This document shows, piece by piece, positions 10,224-23,176 of a stretch of 53,587 nucleotides of DNA. The DNA comes from Dimargaris cristalligena. Its lineage: Eukaryota > Kickxellomycota > Dimargaritomycetes > Dimargaritales > Dimargaritaceae. A program made the translations under genes and the position numbers. Below the pieces are notes generated by a model, which saw only the letters and a program-made list of their open reading frames with translations, was not told where the DNA came from and ran no database searches. Position 1 is the first letter of the stretch. Each line of letters starts with the position of its first letter. The stretch lies in assembly GCA_027576995.1 (NCBI GenBank), contig JANBQC010000136.1, positions 1 through 53,587 on the forward strand. Reading direction: 5' to 3'.

Positions 10224-11047
10224 ATCTCTCTCTCTCTCTCTCTCTCCACCACTCCCCTTCTCCTTGCACATAATCTATAGCTCCTCCTATATTTATTCTC
10301 TCTCTCCCGCCCCCTCCCTTCATTAAACGGTCCCGTAGTTGGTTTCTGTGAGAGGAGGGCACGGGGTACAGAGAGTAAGATAAACGTGATGAGCCCAACC
10401 CCCTCTCCCTGTTTCTCTCACTCTGCTCCCACCTATCCACTAATTCGCCCCACACTCTTTGGCCGTATCTGTGTGTAACGGTCGCTTCAATAGAGCGATA
10501 ATGAAATTCGCATACGCGTCTGTTTCCGATTTTCGCCGTATATTTAAATAATACTTTCCCACCATCTCTCCCTCTTTGAGATTTATTTTTAATCGTTCCT
10601 CCAAAAGCCAAATAAAAGAAGGACCCGCCGTTTGAGACTCTATAAGACTCTAGGGAATTCATCCAAACAACCTCCTCATTTTTATGTACTTCTCCCTGAT
10701 TAGGATACTAATATGCCAAAAAGGGCCATGACACAATATCCATGTATTACCTGGCTATATCGGACGGGTAGGGTTCGTCGTAATTTATGTAGTTGGGTGA
10801 AAACGGATTTGGTGTAGTGATGCAAAGTAGGCTGATGTAAATAATTGGTTTGGTAGTGAGTAGTATGTATGGGATGTGTCGAAAGGGATAAATGAATGCA
10901 TGGCCCATAAGCGACATAATAATGCCTCGAATATAATAAAACGTGTAAATTGCTATAAATTGACAAATTGGCAAAGTAATGTTTTGCGTTGGGTGGGTTA
11001 GGGGTGAAGTTACTTAAATACCCTCCCCATGTTATAAGGCGAGTGCA
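10224..11047. other. Intergenic between converging genes
   Basis: The 3' region of the phosphate carrier (plus) meets the 3' end of the MBIP-like gene (minus). It begins with the (CT) microsatellite and a C/T-rich stretch to about 10320. The rest is AT-rich from about 10680 on. No gene or RNA was recognised. Confidence 0.45.
10225..10246 (+). repeat. (TC)11 microsatellite
   Basis: Twenty-two bases of perfect TC dinucleotide repeat start two bases after the phosphate carrier TAA stop, in the 3' UTR. Confidence 0.95.
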
Positions 11048-12172
11048 CTATGGTTGTCGGGGCTGCTGTTCGAATATATCTTCCGGGGGAATAAAGTGCT
11101 GCATAGCCCACTCCGGAAACTCGCGCTCAATAAAAATAATATGGTCCTCCAGGGCCCTGATCCGATCATACTCGGAACCGCTACTATGGGGCTCTATAGC
11201 ACACATTACGATAGAAAATACCCAATGTAAAGACATTATACCATGGTTAAAAGAAAGAATACGAAATAGTTCTCCAATAGACATATGGCTACCCTGGGTT
11301 AATATAGAACCATGCCGATAAAATGGGTATGTGAGCACACACACACACACACACACGCTATCCCTTTACTTCTACTTACTAAATGTGAAGTCAATGTGTT
11401 CCGCGATATTCTTGATCCGCTCCTCCAGCCCGCTATACCGGTCACCCACCGACGCCTTCGGATTCGCCCGGGTGCAGTCAGCGCGGTCATTCGGATGGGT
11501 GGTAATCGACCGCATCAGCGGGCCATCCTCATTATCCACAATCTGCTGCTTCATTTGTATCGCCCGATTCACTTCGCTTAAATCGACCCGGGCACAGGAA
11601 ATATGGTAAGGATTTCGCGTTTCGGGGCCGAAAAATTCCTGCTGGTTACTTTGGTTGATTTCCTGGCGCTTCAGGCGGCGGAAATAGTCGATGCGTTGGT
11701 CGATTTCCGAACCGGTGGCTTTGACCTGGACTAGGTTGTGCTTCAGGGCTTTTAGGGCCTGGTTCGAGTCGGCGTCCAGAGGACCGTTGGCATTTGAAGT
11801 AGTAGTAGTAGTAGTTGTTGTTGTAGTATTGGACTTGGTTGCTCCGCCCGACGGGATATTATCGCCTTTGGAAGCGGAGGCCTTTTTGGCGTTACTGCCT
11901 GGACTGTCCTGGTGGTGGGATCGTTTGAGTGTAGGTGAGCCTGTTGACGAAGGATGTTGACTGGGGTCGGACTGTGGTTTCCGAGCGGTTGGGAATTTCT
12001 GAACTATGCGCTGCAGCGAAGTCTGGAGTAGGTCGAGTTCCTCCACCAAAATGGCCTGATGGCGTACCGACGAAAAGTTCAGTAATTCAAATCGAAGGGT
12101 GTCAGTTGTCTGGTGCAAACCGAGCCGATCGAGAAAGTCGCACAGGGGGTTGCTCCATTGGGCTATGGACAT
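11048..12172 (-). CDS. MBIP-like protein
   Basis: Two exons (12172-11380 and 11193-11048; 186-nt GTAAGT...TAG intron) give 312 residues. The N-terminal half is unremarkable, with a Ser/Pro/Lys-rich segment and a run of ten Thr (residues about 127-136). The C-terminal half resembles MBIP: a segment around DRYSGLEERIKNIAEHIDFTF is followed across the intron by YDRIRALEDHIIFIEREFPE, the short paired helices typical of that family. In animals MBIP is a subunit of the ATAC histone acetyltransferase complex and binds MAP3K12. The role in this organism is inferred only from that likeness. The start is the first in-frame ATG. The gene is divergent to the acyltransferase. Confidence 0.68.
11336..11356 (+). 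repeat. (CA)n microsatellite in an intron
   Basis: Twenty-one bases of perfect CA repeat lie inside the intron of the MBIP-like gene, just beyond its donor site. Confidence 0.95.
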
Positions 12173-13220
12173 GGCTAAAGTGGACTGCCGCTTACAAAGC
12201 AAAAGAGAAAGGGGTGTATATGTATGTAAAAGTGGAAAAAAACAGTCGATAGTTAGAAGTTGGTAAATATGGCACGACAATAAAATAAAATATATAAAAA
12301 GGGTGAGATGACCTACAGCTTAGAGAAGCCCGGGGAATGGGAGTTGGAGACTCAACAAGGAGAGGGGATCCAGGAGATCGGAATATGCTTTGGCTTTGGC
12401 TGGGCCCATGGGACTGAAGTTTAATAAGGGTTAATTATCCAACACGCTTGCTGCCATTTTTCTGTGGTGCATTTTTTTAAAGGATTGTATGGGTCACACT
12501 GCCATTCAGTATTAGTGAGAGCACACCAGTCACTTAAATAGGGTGCTTTTTTCCATATTACTATTATACCCGTCGCGGATATAACCCCAATCCCAAGCAG
12601 TATATAATATGGGAAAGGTGAGGTGGGAGGGAGGGGGTTAGGGTTAAACCAAGTGCTATTAATGGCGTTTTATATCCTCAATTAAGCTGGTTTGTTGCAC
12701 AGGCGATTGAATTGGGTAATATAATGGTTTGCTTCCAGTATAAGTTAAGTATATGTGATTTCCCCGTCCCCGGCACGCTCTTTCCCCTCAGGGTATATTG
12801 TGTAAGTTGTAGTGAAGAAGCGCTTCTCCCTAATATTACTTACTAGCCACCACACATTGCTTTAACATACCCCAAGCCTCTTTCGAGTAAAGCGAGTTGC
12901 GTAAGCCATGCTTCATTCTAATTAAATTATTCCTCTATACTCAAGAATATAATATAAAACCTCTGAAACTCCCGCACTTGGTTATACGAGAAAGATACCC
13001 TCTTCCCCAAGTCCCTTCTCGTCCAACCCCCTGCCTGGGGCCATGTATAGCTCTATGAATGGGCTGATGCTAACCGCAGTTAACTCTCCTCCCCAAAATG
13101 GCTCCTTTTTGGTAATACTCAACCACCGCGAACTTCCTCCATTCCCCTATTGTTTCGTTTAATATCTATAACCTTCGACTCGGTGGGCTTCCCATTCGCC
13201 GTTTCCATTCCTCGCCGACA
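12173..13220. promoter_or_regulatory. Divergent promoter region, MBIP-like / MBOAT
   Basis: These 1048 bp separate two oppositely directed start codons and hold both promoters. The right end (about 13095-13220) is C/T-rich before the acyltransferase ATG. Nothing else was recognised in the middle, which is moderately AT-rich single-copy DNA. Confidence 0.45.
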
Positions 13221-14951
13221 ATGCTCGCGCCCTTATTTCGGTGGCTCTCGGCCAACTACCTGGGCGGGCTCCCGGCCGATCGCCTCCAGGTTATGTCGTG
13301 TCTCCTCCTCGCCTACCCACTCGCCAGCCTTTTCCGCCGCTTACCCAGCGACTCCCCCCCGACCCAAAAGCACCTGTTTTCCCTCCTGGCCACCGGTTTC
13401 ATGTTCCTCGTGGTACAGGGCCAATGGGTCGGTCTAGGCCACATTCTACTGAGCTCCCTGGTCACTTATGCGCTCATGGCCTACGCGGGGGACCGGGCCT
13501 GGGCCCCCCGCGCCGTTTTCCTGTTCGTCATGGCCCACCTGTCGCTGACCCATATCCGCCGATTAAACTACGACATTAATAACCCACCCCTCGACTATTC
13601 AGGTGCGCAAATGGTGCTCGTCATCAAATTAACCACCTATGCCTACAATGTTTTCGACGGCCACCGACCCGACCGGGCTGATCCCCAGGCGCTATCGGCC
13701 CGGCAGCGACTCAAGGCGGTGGCCTATAAGCCGACATTGCTGGAGTTTCTGGGGTACGTTTTTTTCTTCGGTAGTTTCTTCGCGGGCCCGGCGTTTGAGT
13801 TCCGGGATTACACGGACTTCATTTCCCTCGAGGCCTTTCGCCGGACTCCTCCACCCTCTGGTTCATCCGCTGGAGTGAACACCGGTCGTGGGGTGGTCGT
13901 TCCCGATAGCCGGTCGGCCGCGTATCGCAAATTGGCGGCTGGCCTATTGGGCATGGTCGGGGTGGTACTTATTACGACCCGGTTTCCGGTACCGTTCATG
14001 CTCGAGCCCGCCTACGCCCGTCTGGCCTTCCCGGTTCGTCTGGTTTATATTTTGCTCACCTGCTTCGGGACTCGCCTGCCGTACTACGTGGCCTGGTTGC
14101 TGGCCGAAGGGGCCTGTGTACGGGCCGGCCTAGGGTTCGGTGGCTATGTCCGGGCCGACAGCGGATCCCCCGGCCCGAACTCCACCCCCACTACCACTAT
14201 CACGCCGCAATATGTCGCCCAGTGGGATCAACTGACCAACGTCTACCCGTGGCGGTTCGAAACGGGGCAGAACCTCAAGGAGCTCCTGGATGCCTGGAAT
14301 GTGGCGACCAACCACTGGTTAAAACACTACATTTACCTTCGCCTCACCCCCGTAGGGGCCAAGCCGACCCTGACCACTACCCTGAGCACTTTTTTTGTAT
14401 CGGCGTTATGGCACGGTTTCTTCCCGGGTTATTATCTGGCGTTTATGACGATATCGGTCATGTCCAATGTCGCCCGTACCCTGCGGCGTACCATCCGGCC
14501 CCTAGCGGTGGTGGTGGCCCCCATCCAGACCAAGGTGGCCATCCGGTCACCGCCGGACCACCAGGGTAGTGCGGAGACTCCTTCTTCTCTTCCTCCTCAC
14601 CCTTCACCTCCTTCTCAGCTAGGGAACGGCGAAAAGAAGCCCGCTTCGGCCATCCCTTCGGCCGATTCTACTATGGTTTACCACTCGGCATCAGTCTGCC
14701 TGACCCCCGCCCAAGTCCGCCGGCGTAAGCAGATGTATGATGTGGCCTGTTGGCTACTCACCCAGCTAGCCCTGAACTATTCCATCACCCCGTTTATGTT
14801 GCTGTATTGGCACGATAGTATTCGGGCCTGGCAAGTCAACTATTTTTTTGGGCATGTCGTGCTTATTTTAATCATCGCCTTTTACAAATTAGGCGGGGCT
14901 GGTCTATTGAGACCCTACCATCTAGTGGTCTCCGCCCGCAAAGCGGACTGA
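13221..14951 (+). CDS. ALE1: MBOAT lysophospholipid acyltransferase
   Basis: An intronless 576-residue multi-span membrane protein. Hydrophobic segments begin at the N-terminus (LQVMSCLLLAYPLASLF, LLATGFMFLVVQGQW) and recur to the C-terminus. The MBOAT catalytic pair is visible: Asn364 in ATNHWLKHYIYLRL and His398 in SALWHGFFPGYYLAF. The regions DYSGAQMVLVIKLTTYAYNVFDG and FFGSFFAGPAFEFRDY match the Ale1/LPCAT3 group of broad-specificity lysophospholipid acyltransferases. These reacylate lysophosphatidylcholine, -ethanolamine and -serine in the endoplasmic reticulum. An insert of Pro/Ser-rich sequence (about residues 430-485) lies before the last spans. The start is the first ATG after a C/T-rich leader (CGACAATGC). 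Confidence 0.93.
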   Translation: MLAPLFRWLSANYLGGLPADRLQVMSCLLLAYPLASLFRRLPSDSPPTQKHLFSLLATGFMFLVVQGQWVGLGHILLSSLVTYALMAYAGDRAWAPRAVFLFVMAHLSLTHIRRLNYDINNPPLDYSGAQMVLVIKLTTYAYNVFDGHRPDRADPQALSARQRLKAVAYKPTLLEFLGYVFFFGSFFAGPAFEFRDYTDFISLEAFRRTPPPSGSSAGVNTGRGVVVPDSRSAAYRKLAAGLLGMVGVVLITTRFPVPFMLEPAYARLAFPVRLVYILLTCFGTRLPYYVAWLLAEGACVRAGLGFGGYVRADSGSPGPNSTPTTTITPQYVAQWDQLTNVYPWRFETGQNLKELLDAWNVATNHWLKHYIYLRLTPVGAKPTLTTTLSTFFVSALWHGFFPGYYLAFMTISVMSNVARTLRRTIRPLAVVVAPIQTKVAIRSPPDHQGSAETPSSLPPHPSPPSQLGNGEKKPASAIPSADSTMVYHSASVCLTPAQVRRRKQMYDVACWLLTQLALNYSITPFMLLYWHDSIRAWQVNYFFGHVVLILIIAFYKLGGAGLLRPYHLVVSARKAD

Positions 14952-16524
14952 GTCTGTGCCCCCCTCCCCACAGGGGAGAAGATGAGCCATGGCTCCGTTG
15001 CCCAGACTTTGAAAGCACTCTTATTTATCAGTTACGTTGGGTGGTGTGTATTGGACGGGGCTGTTGGGATTAGAGACTGGTGTCCGTTTGAGGCCCATTT
15101 GTACGTATTTTATTGTATTTAATATATAATTTCTACAATTTATATTGTCCCACCGAGTGGGTTATGTAGAAATGGGCTGATCTACACCTACATGGGGGCG
15201 GGGGCTTCTCAGAATGTAACGAGTATCGAATAGACCGAAGGGTTTAAATTCTATTCAAAGTAATAGTAGTATACTATCCGGTAATTCGGATAGGGCCAGC
15301 GGTATGATGCGAAAACGGGTCGGAATTGCCCCTATTTATATGTTAAGCATGATCGTAAAAAGGGAGTAATTTGCACCAACTAGATTGGCATAGAACGAAG
15401 GTATCGGCAACGGCTGCTTTATAACTTAATTGGCTTTAATGTATTGCCAAAGGTAAAATACCCAGCGGCTTACTGCGGTGGCCCTGCTTCTCGGAGAAAG
15501 GGTCCTTTAGGTAATCAATAATTACTCTAGGGGATCTACAGTGGTGCTGTGTGGTTTAGTTTATGGGGCCATGTCTGCGTAGTTCTGAACAATACCCTTT
15601 AATTTCAAATCCAGCCTAGCGCGTGTTTTGATAGCTGTTGGGGTCATCATCTCTATTGCACCCGCATCGTCGCCCCTCAAGTGAGCTTGCGGCAGGCATC
15701 ATTATTATCATCATCCTTAACAACATTCCCCAATAATGGGATATTCAGACCATTTAAAAGGACATACTCCTCAACAAAAGAATTGGCTGAATTATTGAAA
15801 TGCAGAGACGCCGTTTAATACGCCATATCCTCATCCTTGAGATTGGCCCCTAATTTCTATGGATTGGTCTGGCTGTGGATATGACATGGCATATGTTATT
15901 TATTATTCTCCTTCTCGTCTATTCTTTGCGCCCAAGTCGCAACCCCGCCTCGGCCACTAGGTCTTTCACTCACTCGTAGGTGAATAGACAGGCCATTTTT
16001 CCTCTACTCATACAGCCTTCCCTTTAGTTCAGCGCTTGCTCTCTAATACATGTGCTGCTCACCCTTTGTCTCCTCTACTCTACCTTTGTCGCCAGGCCCT
16101 TTACAGCCCCCTTATTGGAGCGACCCGCGCGTTCCCTTGGTCCCGCGCCCACACCTCCTCCTCCCCTCTCCGCTGTGTATATGTGTGTATGTGTGGGTGT
16201 ATTATGTGTCTCCCGTCTTCCCTCCTTCTCGCTTAGCCCATCTGTTGCCCATCTCTCTCTCCCATCACCAGCCCCGCCCACGACGTCGTTTTGTCTACTT
16301 CCTCTTCCTTCACTCGCATGCAACTCTCCTTTCCACTCTCTTTCCCTTTCTCTCTTCCCTCACCCTCTTTTCACTATTATTATTTTTTCTGCTACTGTTT
16401 CCTACTCTACTCACCTTTATCTATACTATTCGCCACTTCCTTAGCATATCCCGCCTTTCTTTCAACGTACCGTATAACACCTCCTTTTCTATTACGCCCA
16501 TACCCTTCCCCCCCACTTTACGCC
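14952..16524. other. Intergenic between MBOAT and CDC55
   Basis: No gene is seen. The region from 14952 to about 15900 is ordinary spacer including the acyltransferase 3' end, with a few AATATA-type stretches near 15110-15140. The region from about 16020 to 16524 is the pyrimidine-rich CDC55 leader, listed separately. Confidence 0.45.
16020..16524 (+). promoter_or_regulatory. Pyrimidine-rich leader of CDC55
   Basis: About 500 bp immediately before the CDC55 ATG are overwhelmingly C and T on the coding strand (for example 16240-16440 and 16480-16515). Long frames here are composition artefacts. Similar leaders precede CDC48 and, on the minus strand, the TBC and CBS genes. A promoter or 5' UTR function is inferred. 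Confidence 0.55.
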
Positions 16525-18861
16525 ATGTCAGAAGTCGAAACTCCCTGGAAATTTACCCAGTGCTTCGGCGACAAGGCCGAAATCGATGAGGTCACCGAAG
16601 GTAATTCCGACTAACTTACAATCCCTTCCTTGTTTGAGGCCTCGGGATGGTGAAGGGGATGGGAACATCTTCCGCCGGTAGAGTGACTATACTGCGTACA
16701 CGCATATACAATCCTCGCCACTGAAAATACTCCGTCCGCCAAGTGGGTACAGGAGGAGGTGGAGGCTGTCATCCCCCGTTTACCCGAGGAAGAAGGGTAG
16801 ACTGTGTAACTCGAAGTTGGATCGGCCATGGGCTTTGTTCCCCGCTGGCGATTGGTCTCCGACAGAGGCCCATGGCACCCTGCTCTCTCGTGAAGATCTC
16901 CCCTCCCCTCACACACACACACACACACACACACACTGTGCCAACCTACCACTGGAACGCATAGAGTGGTTTTTCGCTCTATTCGTTGGCCCCATCTGCA
17001 GGCAATTTGGCACCAGCTTTCTCCAGGTGTAGCGGTGGGCGTGGGGGGGGGGTTCAGTTAACCCACCTTGTTAAGTCAAGTGGTCTGACTTCCCGATCCC
17101 TCGAATTCATCACTCTACCTATTATTACCCAGTCCCTCCCCTCATGGCCATTGAATATCTGCTTATTCTTATTATTTTTAAAATGTATAATGCCTTTTCC
17201 CATACTACCCCATGCTCGCACTCTAGCCGATATTATTTCGACCGTCGAGTTCGACCCTACCGGTAATTATCTGGCCACCGGTGACAAGGGCGGACGGGTA
17301 GTCCTTTTCGAGCGTACGGAGAACGTAAGTATTGCTATGAATGCGCACTTGCCTTTATAGGGAAGTCTTAATTGCGCCCAACCCGACTGTGCGGACCATA
17401 CCTACCTCCCCTGGCAGCCAGGATGGGACTGTTTATTCCCCCGCTACTTCTATATTGCTCTGCCTTTAGGTACATCACCTCTGCCCATGTATATCTTGCG
17501 AATAGTTTGGCTAATTGGTTACGTGTGTATACCCAACCCTCTTTAATACATATTCCCCTTCTTTTCAACGAAACAGAAGAAGAGCTGCGAATTCAAGTTT
17601 TACGCCGAATTCCAGTCGCATGAGCCCGAGTTCGACTACCTCAAGAGTCTAGAAATCGAGGAAAAGATTAATAAGATCAAATGGTGCAAGCGTCAGAACG
17701 CCGCCCATTTCCTGCTCACCACTAATGGTTAGTTCCGTTCCCATTCCCATTTCCTTCTCGACTCCATCTTCGTTATTTATTTTCCGCCTTCTACCATCCT
17801 GGCCTGGAGACACCTGCTAATATTTATTTTTATTGACCTGCCCTTCCAACCAACCCCCAGACAAAACCATCAAGCTGTGGAAGATTGCCGAAAAGTCGCT
17901 CAAAGTAGTCACCGAAAATAACCTGCTTGACGGCCAGCGCGGTCCTCCGTTAGACACCAGCGGCCTGTTACTCCCTCGGATGACCTTCCGGGAGAACATC
18001 GTGTCGTCGGTGCCTCGTCGTGTCTTTGCCAACGCCCATGCCTATCACATCAACTCCATATCCGTCAATTCGGACTGCGAGACTTATATTTCGGCCGATG
18101 ACCTCCGCATTAACCTGTGGAACCTTGGCATTAGCAACCAGAGTTTCAACATCGTTGACATCAAACCCGCCAACATGGAGGAACTCACCGAAGTCATCAC
18201 GGCCGCTGAATTCCACCCCATTCACTGCAACTTGTTCATGTACAGTAGTTCCAAGGGCACCATCAAGCTTTGCGACATGCGTGACTCGGCTTTGTGTGAC
18301 CACCACGCCCAGCTCTACGAGGTACAGGAGGACCCTAGTAACAAAAACTTCTTTTCCGAAATCATTTCCTCCATCTCGGACGTTAAGTTCAGTCAAGACG
18401 GGCGCTTTATCCTTTCCCGGGACTACATGACCCTGCGCATCTGGGACGTCAACATGGCCAAGGCGCCCCTCAAGACCATCCCAGTACACGATGTACTCAA
18501 GTCCAAGCTCTGCGATCTGTACGAAAACGACTGTATCTTTGACAAGTTCGAGTGCACCCTGAGCGGCAACAATGCCTACGCCATGACGGGATCCTACAAT
18601 AACTACTTTAGCATTTTCGATCTCAACACGGAAGAGGAGGTCATGTTGCAGGCCGACAAGAACGCCTTCCGGGCCAAGCGTGTGGCAGGACCGAACGGCA
18701 AGAGCCGGGTGGGCGTGCCCCGAACCAAGGGTAACCGCAAGGAGGATCTCAACCCCGATACGCTCGACTTTAACCGCAAGATTCTACACGCTTCGTGGCA
18801 CCCCACCGAAAATACCATCGCCGTGGCGGCCACCAATAATCTGTTCATCTTTTCGGAATGA
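16525..18861 (+). CDS. CDC55: PP2A regulatory B subunit (PR55/Cdc55)
   Basis: Four exons (16525-16600, 17227-17324, 17577-17727, 17861-18861) give 441 residues, the usual size. Junctions restore unbroken family sequence: [33 protein letters not shown], then [36 protein letters not shown], then DKTIKLWKI. These are strongly conserved PR55 motifs, and seven WD40 blades are expected. The acidic-groove region [24 protein letters not shown] is present. The C-terminus ([28 protein letters not shown]) is complete. Known role: substrate-targeting subunit of protein phosphatase 2A, acting in mitotic exit, the spindle checkpoint and morphogenesis. Intron 1 is 626 nt and carries a CA microsatellite; introns 2 and 3 are 252 and 133 nt. 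Confidence 0.97.
16910..16936 (+). repeat. (CA)n microsatellite in CDC55 intron 1
   Basis: Twenty-seven bases of perfect CA dinucleotide repeat lie in the middle of the first intron of CDC55. Confidence 0.95.
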
Positions 18862-21800
18862 GGTGGGGGTATATTGTGACGGCCCGCAGTTGGCCGCGCA
18901 CCCCACTTTCCCCCTCATATTCTTTGATGTACCTTCGAAGTGGAAATCGATGCAGCCGTTCCTATATTATACTCGAATATATATACATCTATATATTATG
19001 GTTTGTTCAATCTATTTCTTGGTATGGGCCGGGGGCCGGTATTCGAATATGCTAATCCGGGGATTATGGGGGAACATTCGGGATTGGTTGCTTCCTTTTT
19101 TACCATTTTATTCTATTTTATTGTTTTCACGCACATCAACACCAACATTGCACTTCTTACCTGATCTGCCCAATCTATCCACCTCTTCCATTGCACTTAG
19201 GGCTCGAAATTTTTATAGCCGGCTGTTTTTTATCCTTCTCCATTCCATCGTTAACCATTCGATTACACGCCTGTTGGGTTTCTCTATCATTTCCCTCGCA
19301 TGAATCGACTGTTTTATTATATATATCCGCTATACTACCTTTTCACTACCACCACCACCACCCCCTCTTCTCCCCCCACCCCACCCCTCCCTTTCCCTCG
19401 GATCTTCTCCGCTATCATTTTCCTTGCTCTCCTTCCTCACACTATTCTTCTCACCGTGACCCCATTATTATTACTACTACTATTAACATTTTGTCTGTTT
19501 TCATTTTGCAAAATCTTTACAGTCCGCACGCCCCCTGCTCTTTTAATTAATTTTGATTCGACCGTTCCGTTAGGAACGGCAGAAACCCTCTCTTCCTCCC
19601 CCTCCTCTATGTACCCAATTAAAGACTTGGTACTATACAGAACCCGAAATACATGTGTGCAACCCACAACAGGATAGTACCATTTTATCATATGGTATAA
19701 GGGAGGCCGACCTCGGAAATGTAGCATGGCGACGTTTTTGGCTACTGCATTAGTTTGAATGGTATGACATGGTGAGGCAATCCCGGGTAATTGATACCCC
19801 AATTCGAAATAAGGTTTTAGACTTCCGCGTGCAAAATCATTTAAATTAAATACGGCTTGAAATGATCCAACCGTCACAAATCTTTGCTGGCCATGGTAGT
19901 AGTGCGCAGTCCCTATCTGGCTGGATCCGATAGATTTTAACCGTCTCACGTAGTCACACAACCCATGTACATATACTGGGTTAATCGGACTTATTGTAGT
20001 TTTAAGATTATTCTATTCAAGGTTTTTCGATACTTTTTTTTTTCGAATTCATTAATGCACGAGTTCTGGGGATGCCTTTTTATACTCTCTCTATATTGAG
20101 GCGATGTAGGCCCTCCATATAGATATATATATACCAGGAAAAAATGGCGGTCCTTTTTGGGTATTTAAAGCTGATGCCAACATGTCCTCACGTATGTACA
20201 GTGCCTTCTGGATGCTCGGTTTCGTCATTACTCGGTTCTTCGGTTCTCAGTCACATTATTCCGTAACTGTGCTTGCGAGAGGATGGATATGGTGGTGGGG
20301 GGAGGATGAGTGAGGAAGGCACTACGTATTAATCGCTTGGTGATGATTCAGATATTACATCTTCAGTGTACCTTTTTTGGTGACGTCAAAAACCCTATTC
20401 AGGAATGGTGCGAAAAATAGAGTATCTTGATGAGGTACGATGGGGGGGGGTGTAATGGTATGGCTTAGCTTCATTCAATGTGTCCAACACTCTCATCCCT
20501 CTAATGACATTGCTGAGCTGACGTGGAGTATAGTCATTAATACAGCATCCGGTAAGGGCATTGGCATAGGAGACGGAGGTTGTGGGTGGGCTGGCCTTAT
20601 TTCGCCATTTTGGACTTCCGACTCGATTCTATTGCGAAATTTGGAAATAACCGTAACTAAAGAGTAAACAGAAAACGTCGCCGAAAGAATATAAAATAGC
20701 AAGTGGTAGGTTAGTGGAACTTCATTGTAATTAATTGGTCGGATTTAACCTATGTCTGTTGTGTCCCTTCTTCCCCTTGGTATAGGCAATATCTGCGCTA
20801 GCGTATATCCTGGTCTGCGGTTTGTTTCACTGGAAGGACTTGGCAAATACCGCGTAAATAGGGGCTGGTTTGACAGCGGGATGTGACTGGGTGATTTGGG
20901 ATTAGCAACGTGTCACTTACCCCCCCCCCAAAAAAAACGGCCAAAGTGTAGATTGGCCCGTCATAGTTGAATAACTACCAAACTGTTGAATATCTTGCGG
21001 GTGTTTTCATTGATGCAATAGACGGAGATGGGTTAACCAAGGGATACTAAAGTAGAAAGCATCGACCCCAACCATTACGTGGATTAGCGGGACTTACTCG
21101 TCGACCTTTTCAGGGTATACAGACGACTGTGACATTCGGTGATGGTTATTGGAATGAATATTCTTAGCTCTTCGATAAAGAACCCCGATCTATCTGTGAA
21201 TATACCTCTAGAGGATAGTATTTGTATGTCAAAGTAGGCCCTTCACGGGAATATAGATGTCCACTTGGCTTTGTTGCCTTGATGACAGCGAGAAAGTCGG
21301 AGACGGAGAGGAAGGAGGGGTGTTAATACTCATGAGGGCTAAAATCCCTCTTCCCTTCACGCTCAAGAGATGTTGTTTAAATTGAAGTCCTTCATTTTAA
21401 CACTTCGTGTGATTTTTGCTCAGTTCTGGTGTGACCAAATCGGGCAGCAGTCTATCCGATTGGCGGCTATTCGTTTGACTTAAAGGTTGGTACCGGCATT
21501 TTAACATTGGGTGGAGTAGAGCGGAGTGGGTGCAAACGGGGCAGTGCTGCGCACAATAAGTGAAAGGAGACTTCCGAAATTGTGAGTATCGACGGGTTGG
21601 TGGGTTGGGATGCCCCGATGGGTGGACTCGTGGCCTTTATCTTGCCTAATACTGCATACGGCATGCAGATAACGACCGGCTGATGGGAACTCTAGGGGAA
21701 TGCACTGGACTGGTTTAGCGGATATGTTTAGCCAGAGAATATAGATAGAAAATAAATGGCGCAACATCCCTTTAAAATATATAGACGTTCATAATTATCA

Positions 21801-23032
21801 GGGTAGAAAACCCCTCCCCGTGCAATACCTAGCCCTCTTGGTCTATTTTGATGGGTGCCCACGTCTATTAAACAGTGTTCCGGGTATCCATCCCCTAGCG
21901 CGGAGACAAGCCCTGGACTTACGATTCTAAACGGTGGCTTGTATGGACATGCCACTGGCAACTATGCCTGGGCATACTCATCGCCTAGAAGATGAGTCCA
22001 CATGGATACAAGGGTCGGTGAGAAAAGATAACCGCCTTAATATGTAGACTTAACTCGGTCGAGCTGGGGTTTTTTAGAGTATATGGACAACGCTGACTCG
22101 ACTGTGGATTATTTTTATAGCCAGGCCGAGAGCTACTAATCGGACTGGAGGAATGACCATGTTTCACCCATTTCCCATTAGGTCGGATCCAATATTAGAT
22201 ATTCGGATTTCACATCGGCAGAGAAACCAACATGGGTGGTGCCCACCAATTGGGACTCGGCTACATGGTCAACCCATTCAGAATCGACATTCCCGTAATC
22301 CTATGTCAGCAAATAGCTATGCCATTGTAAACCACCATAAAGGAAAGTCTGGTGCATATCCCCCCAAACCATTGCTGCATTGGGGCATGGGGCTATGAAC
22401 GCGTCGGGTCATTAGATATGTACAACCTTGAAAGGAAGGCGGAGGGAAGCAACTCAAGGATCCTTTCAAAAGTCTGCTGACCCCCAAATACATCGGACCT
22501 TCTTGTTTACCACTTACCGTTGGAAATAAATTAATAATAGTTCGGGGGCCAAATCCTTCACCAATCGAACAAACCACTAATTCTTTATTTCCAATGTTTA
22601 TTTTCTTTTACTTAATCGTCCCCTTTCCTCTCCTCTCCTACCCTTCACATTTCCTTTTACACGTCGCGCCGTTTGATTACTGGTGCGGTTTCGCCAGTCG
22701 ATCTAATATGCGGCAGGAATAGGCGAAGGTGGGCGACGACCACCTACCTTCCTTGTTAGGTAACAAAGGGGGCGAAGTGAGAAATGATTTAACCGGCTGA
22801 GCAACTGGCGATCGTGGATGTGACGATTGGCATGCCCAGTGATAATGGGGAAACGAAGAAGGGGGAATTACAAAAGCGTGTAGGGCTTAACGACGCCTTC
22901 TTGTGCGTGTGTGTGTTGTGGGGGGGGGGCAGGTATGGAAGGGGCCTAGGAAAGAAGGAATGTTATTCAGCCGAGTAGAGGTGAGAATACGAGACGGCCT
23001 TTCTAGTCTAATCCAATCTAGCTGGCGCATTA
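18862..23032. other. 4.2-kb stretch without a recognisable gene
   Basis: After the CDC55 3' end the DNA is AT-rich with short homopolymers, a CCA-repeat block at 19348-19362 and T-rich stretches near 20033-20045. Reading frames are all short and match no family I recognise. No tRNA, snRNA or rRNA signature was found on either strand. G-runs of eight or more occur at 20442 and 22919. I see no repeat shared with other parts of the window before the MITE at 23033. Confidence 0.5.
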
Positions 23033-23176
23033 ATATGGATGAAATTCAAACCAGCTGTATAGGATTTTACATAATACATGTATCGGCAAATGTATATGGG
23101 AATAGCTTTTAACTAGTAATATTGACCTCACCCAATGGATTTTTCATTATACAGCCTGGATGAACTTCTCCCATAT
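23033..23176 (-). mobile_element. 144-bp MITE, copy 3 (intact, reverse)
   Basis: The copy runs from ATATGGATGAAATTC to CTTCTCCCATAT, again exactly 144 bp, in reverse orientation relative to copies 1 and 2. The inner landmarks AACTAGTAATATTG and TTATACAGCC are both present. Many differences from the other copies are C-T or G-A changes. Confidence 0.85.

Noticed and set aside
9213..10271. 352-residue open frame antisense to the phosphate carrier
   Set aside because: It is Gly/Asp/Leu/Val-rich low-complexity sequence that arises because the carrier uses C-ending codons almost exclusively, which removes stops from the opposite strand. It has no recognisable domain.
16050..16614. Overlapping Ser/Leu/Pro-rich frames before and across the CDC55 start
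   Set aside because: They come from the C/T-rich leader in all three frames. The true gene starts at 16525 with the conserved Cdc55 N-terminus.
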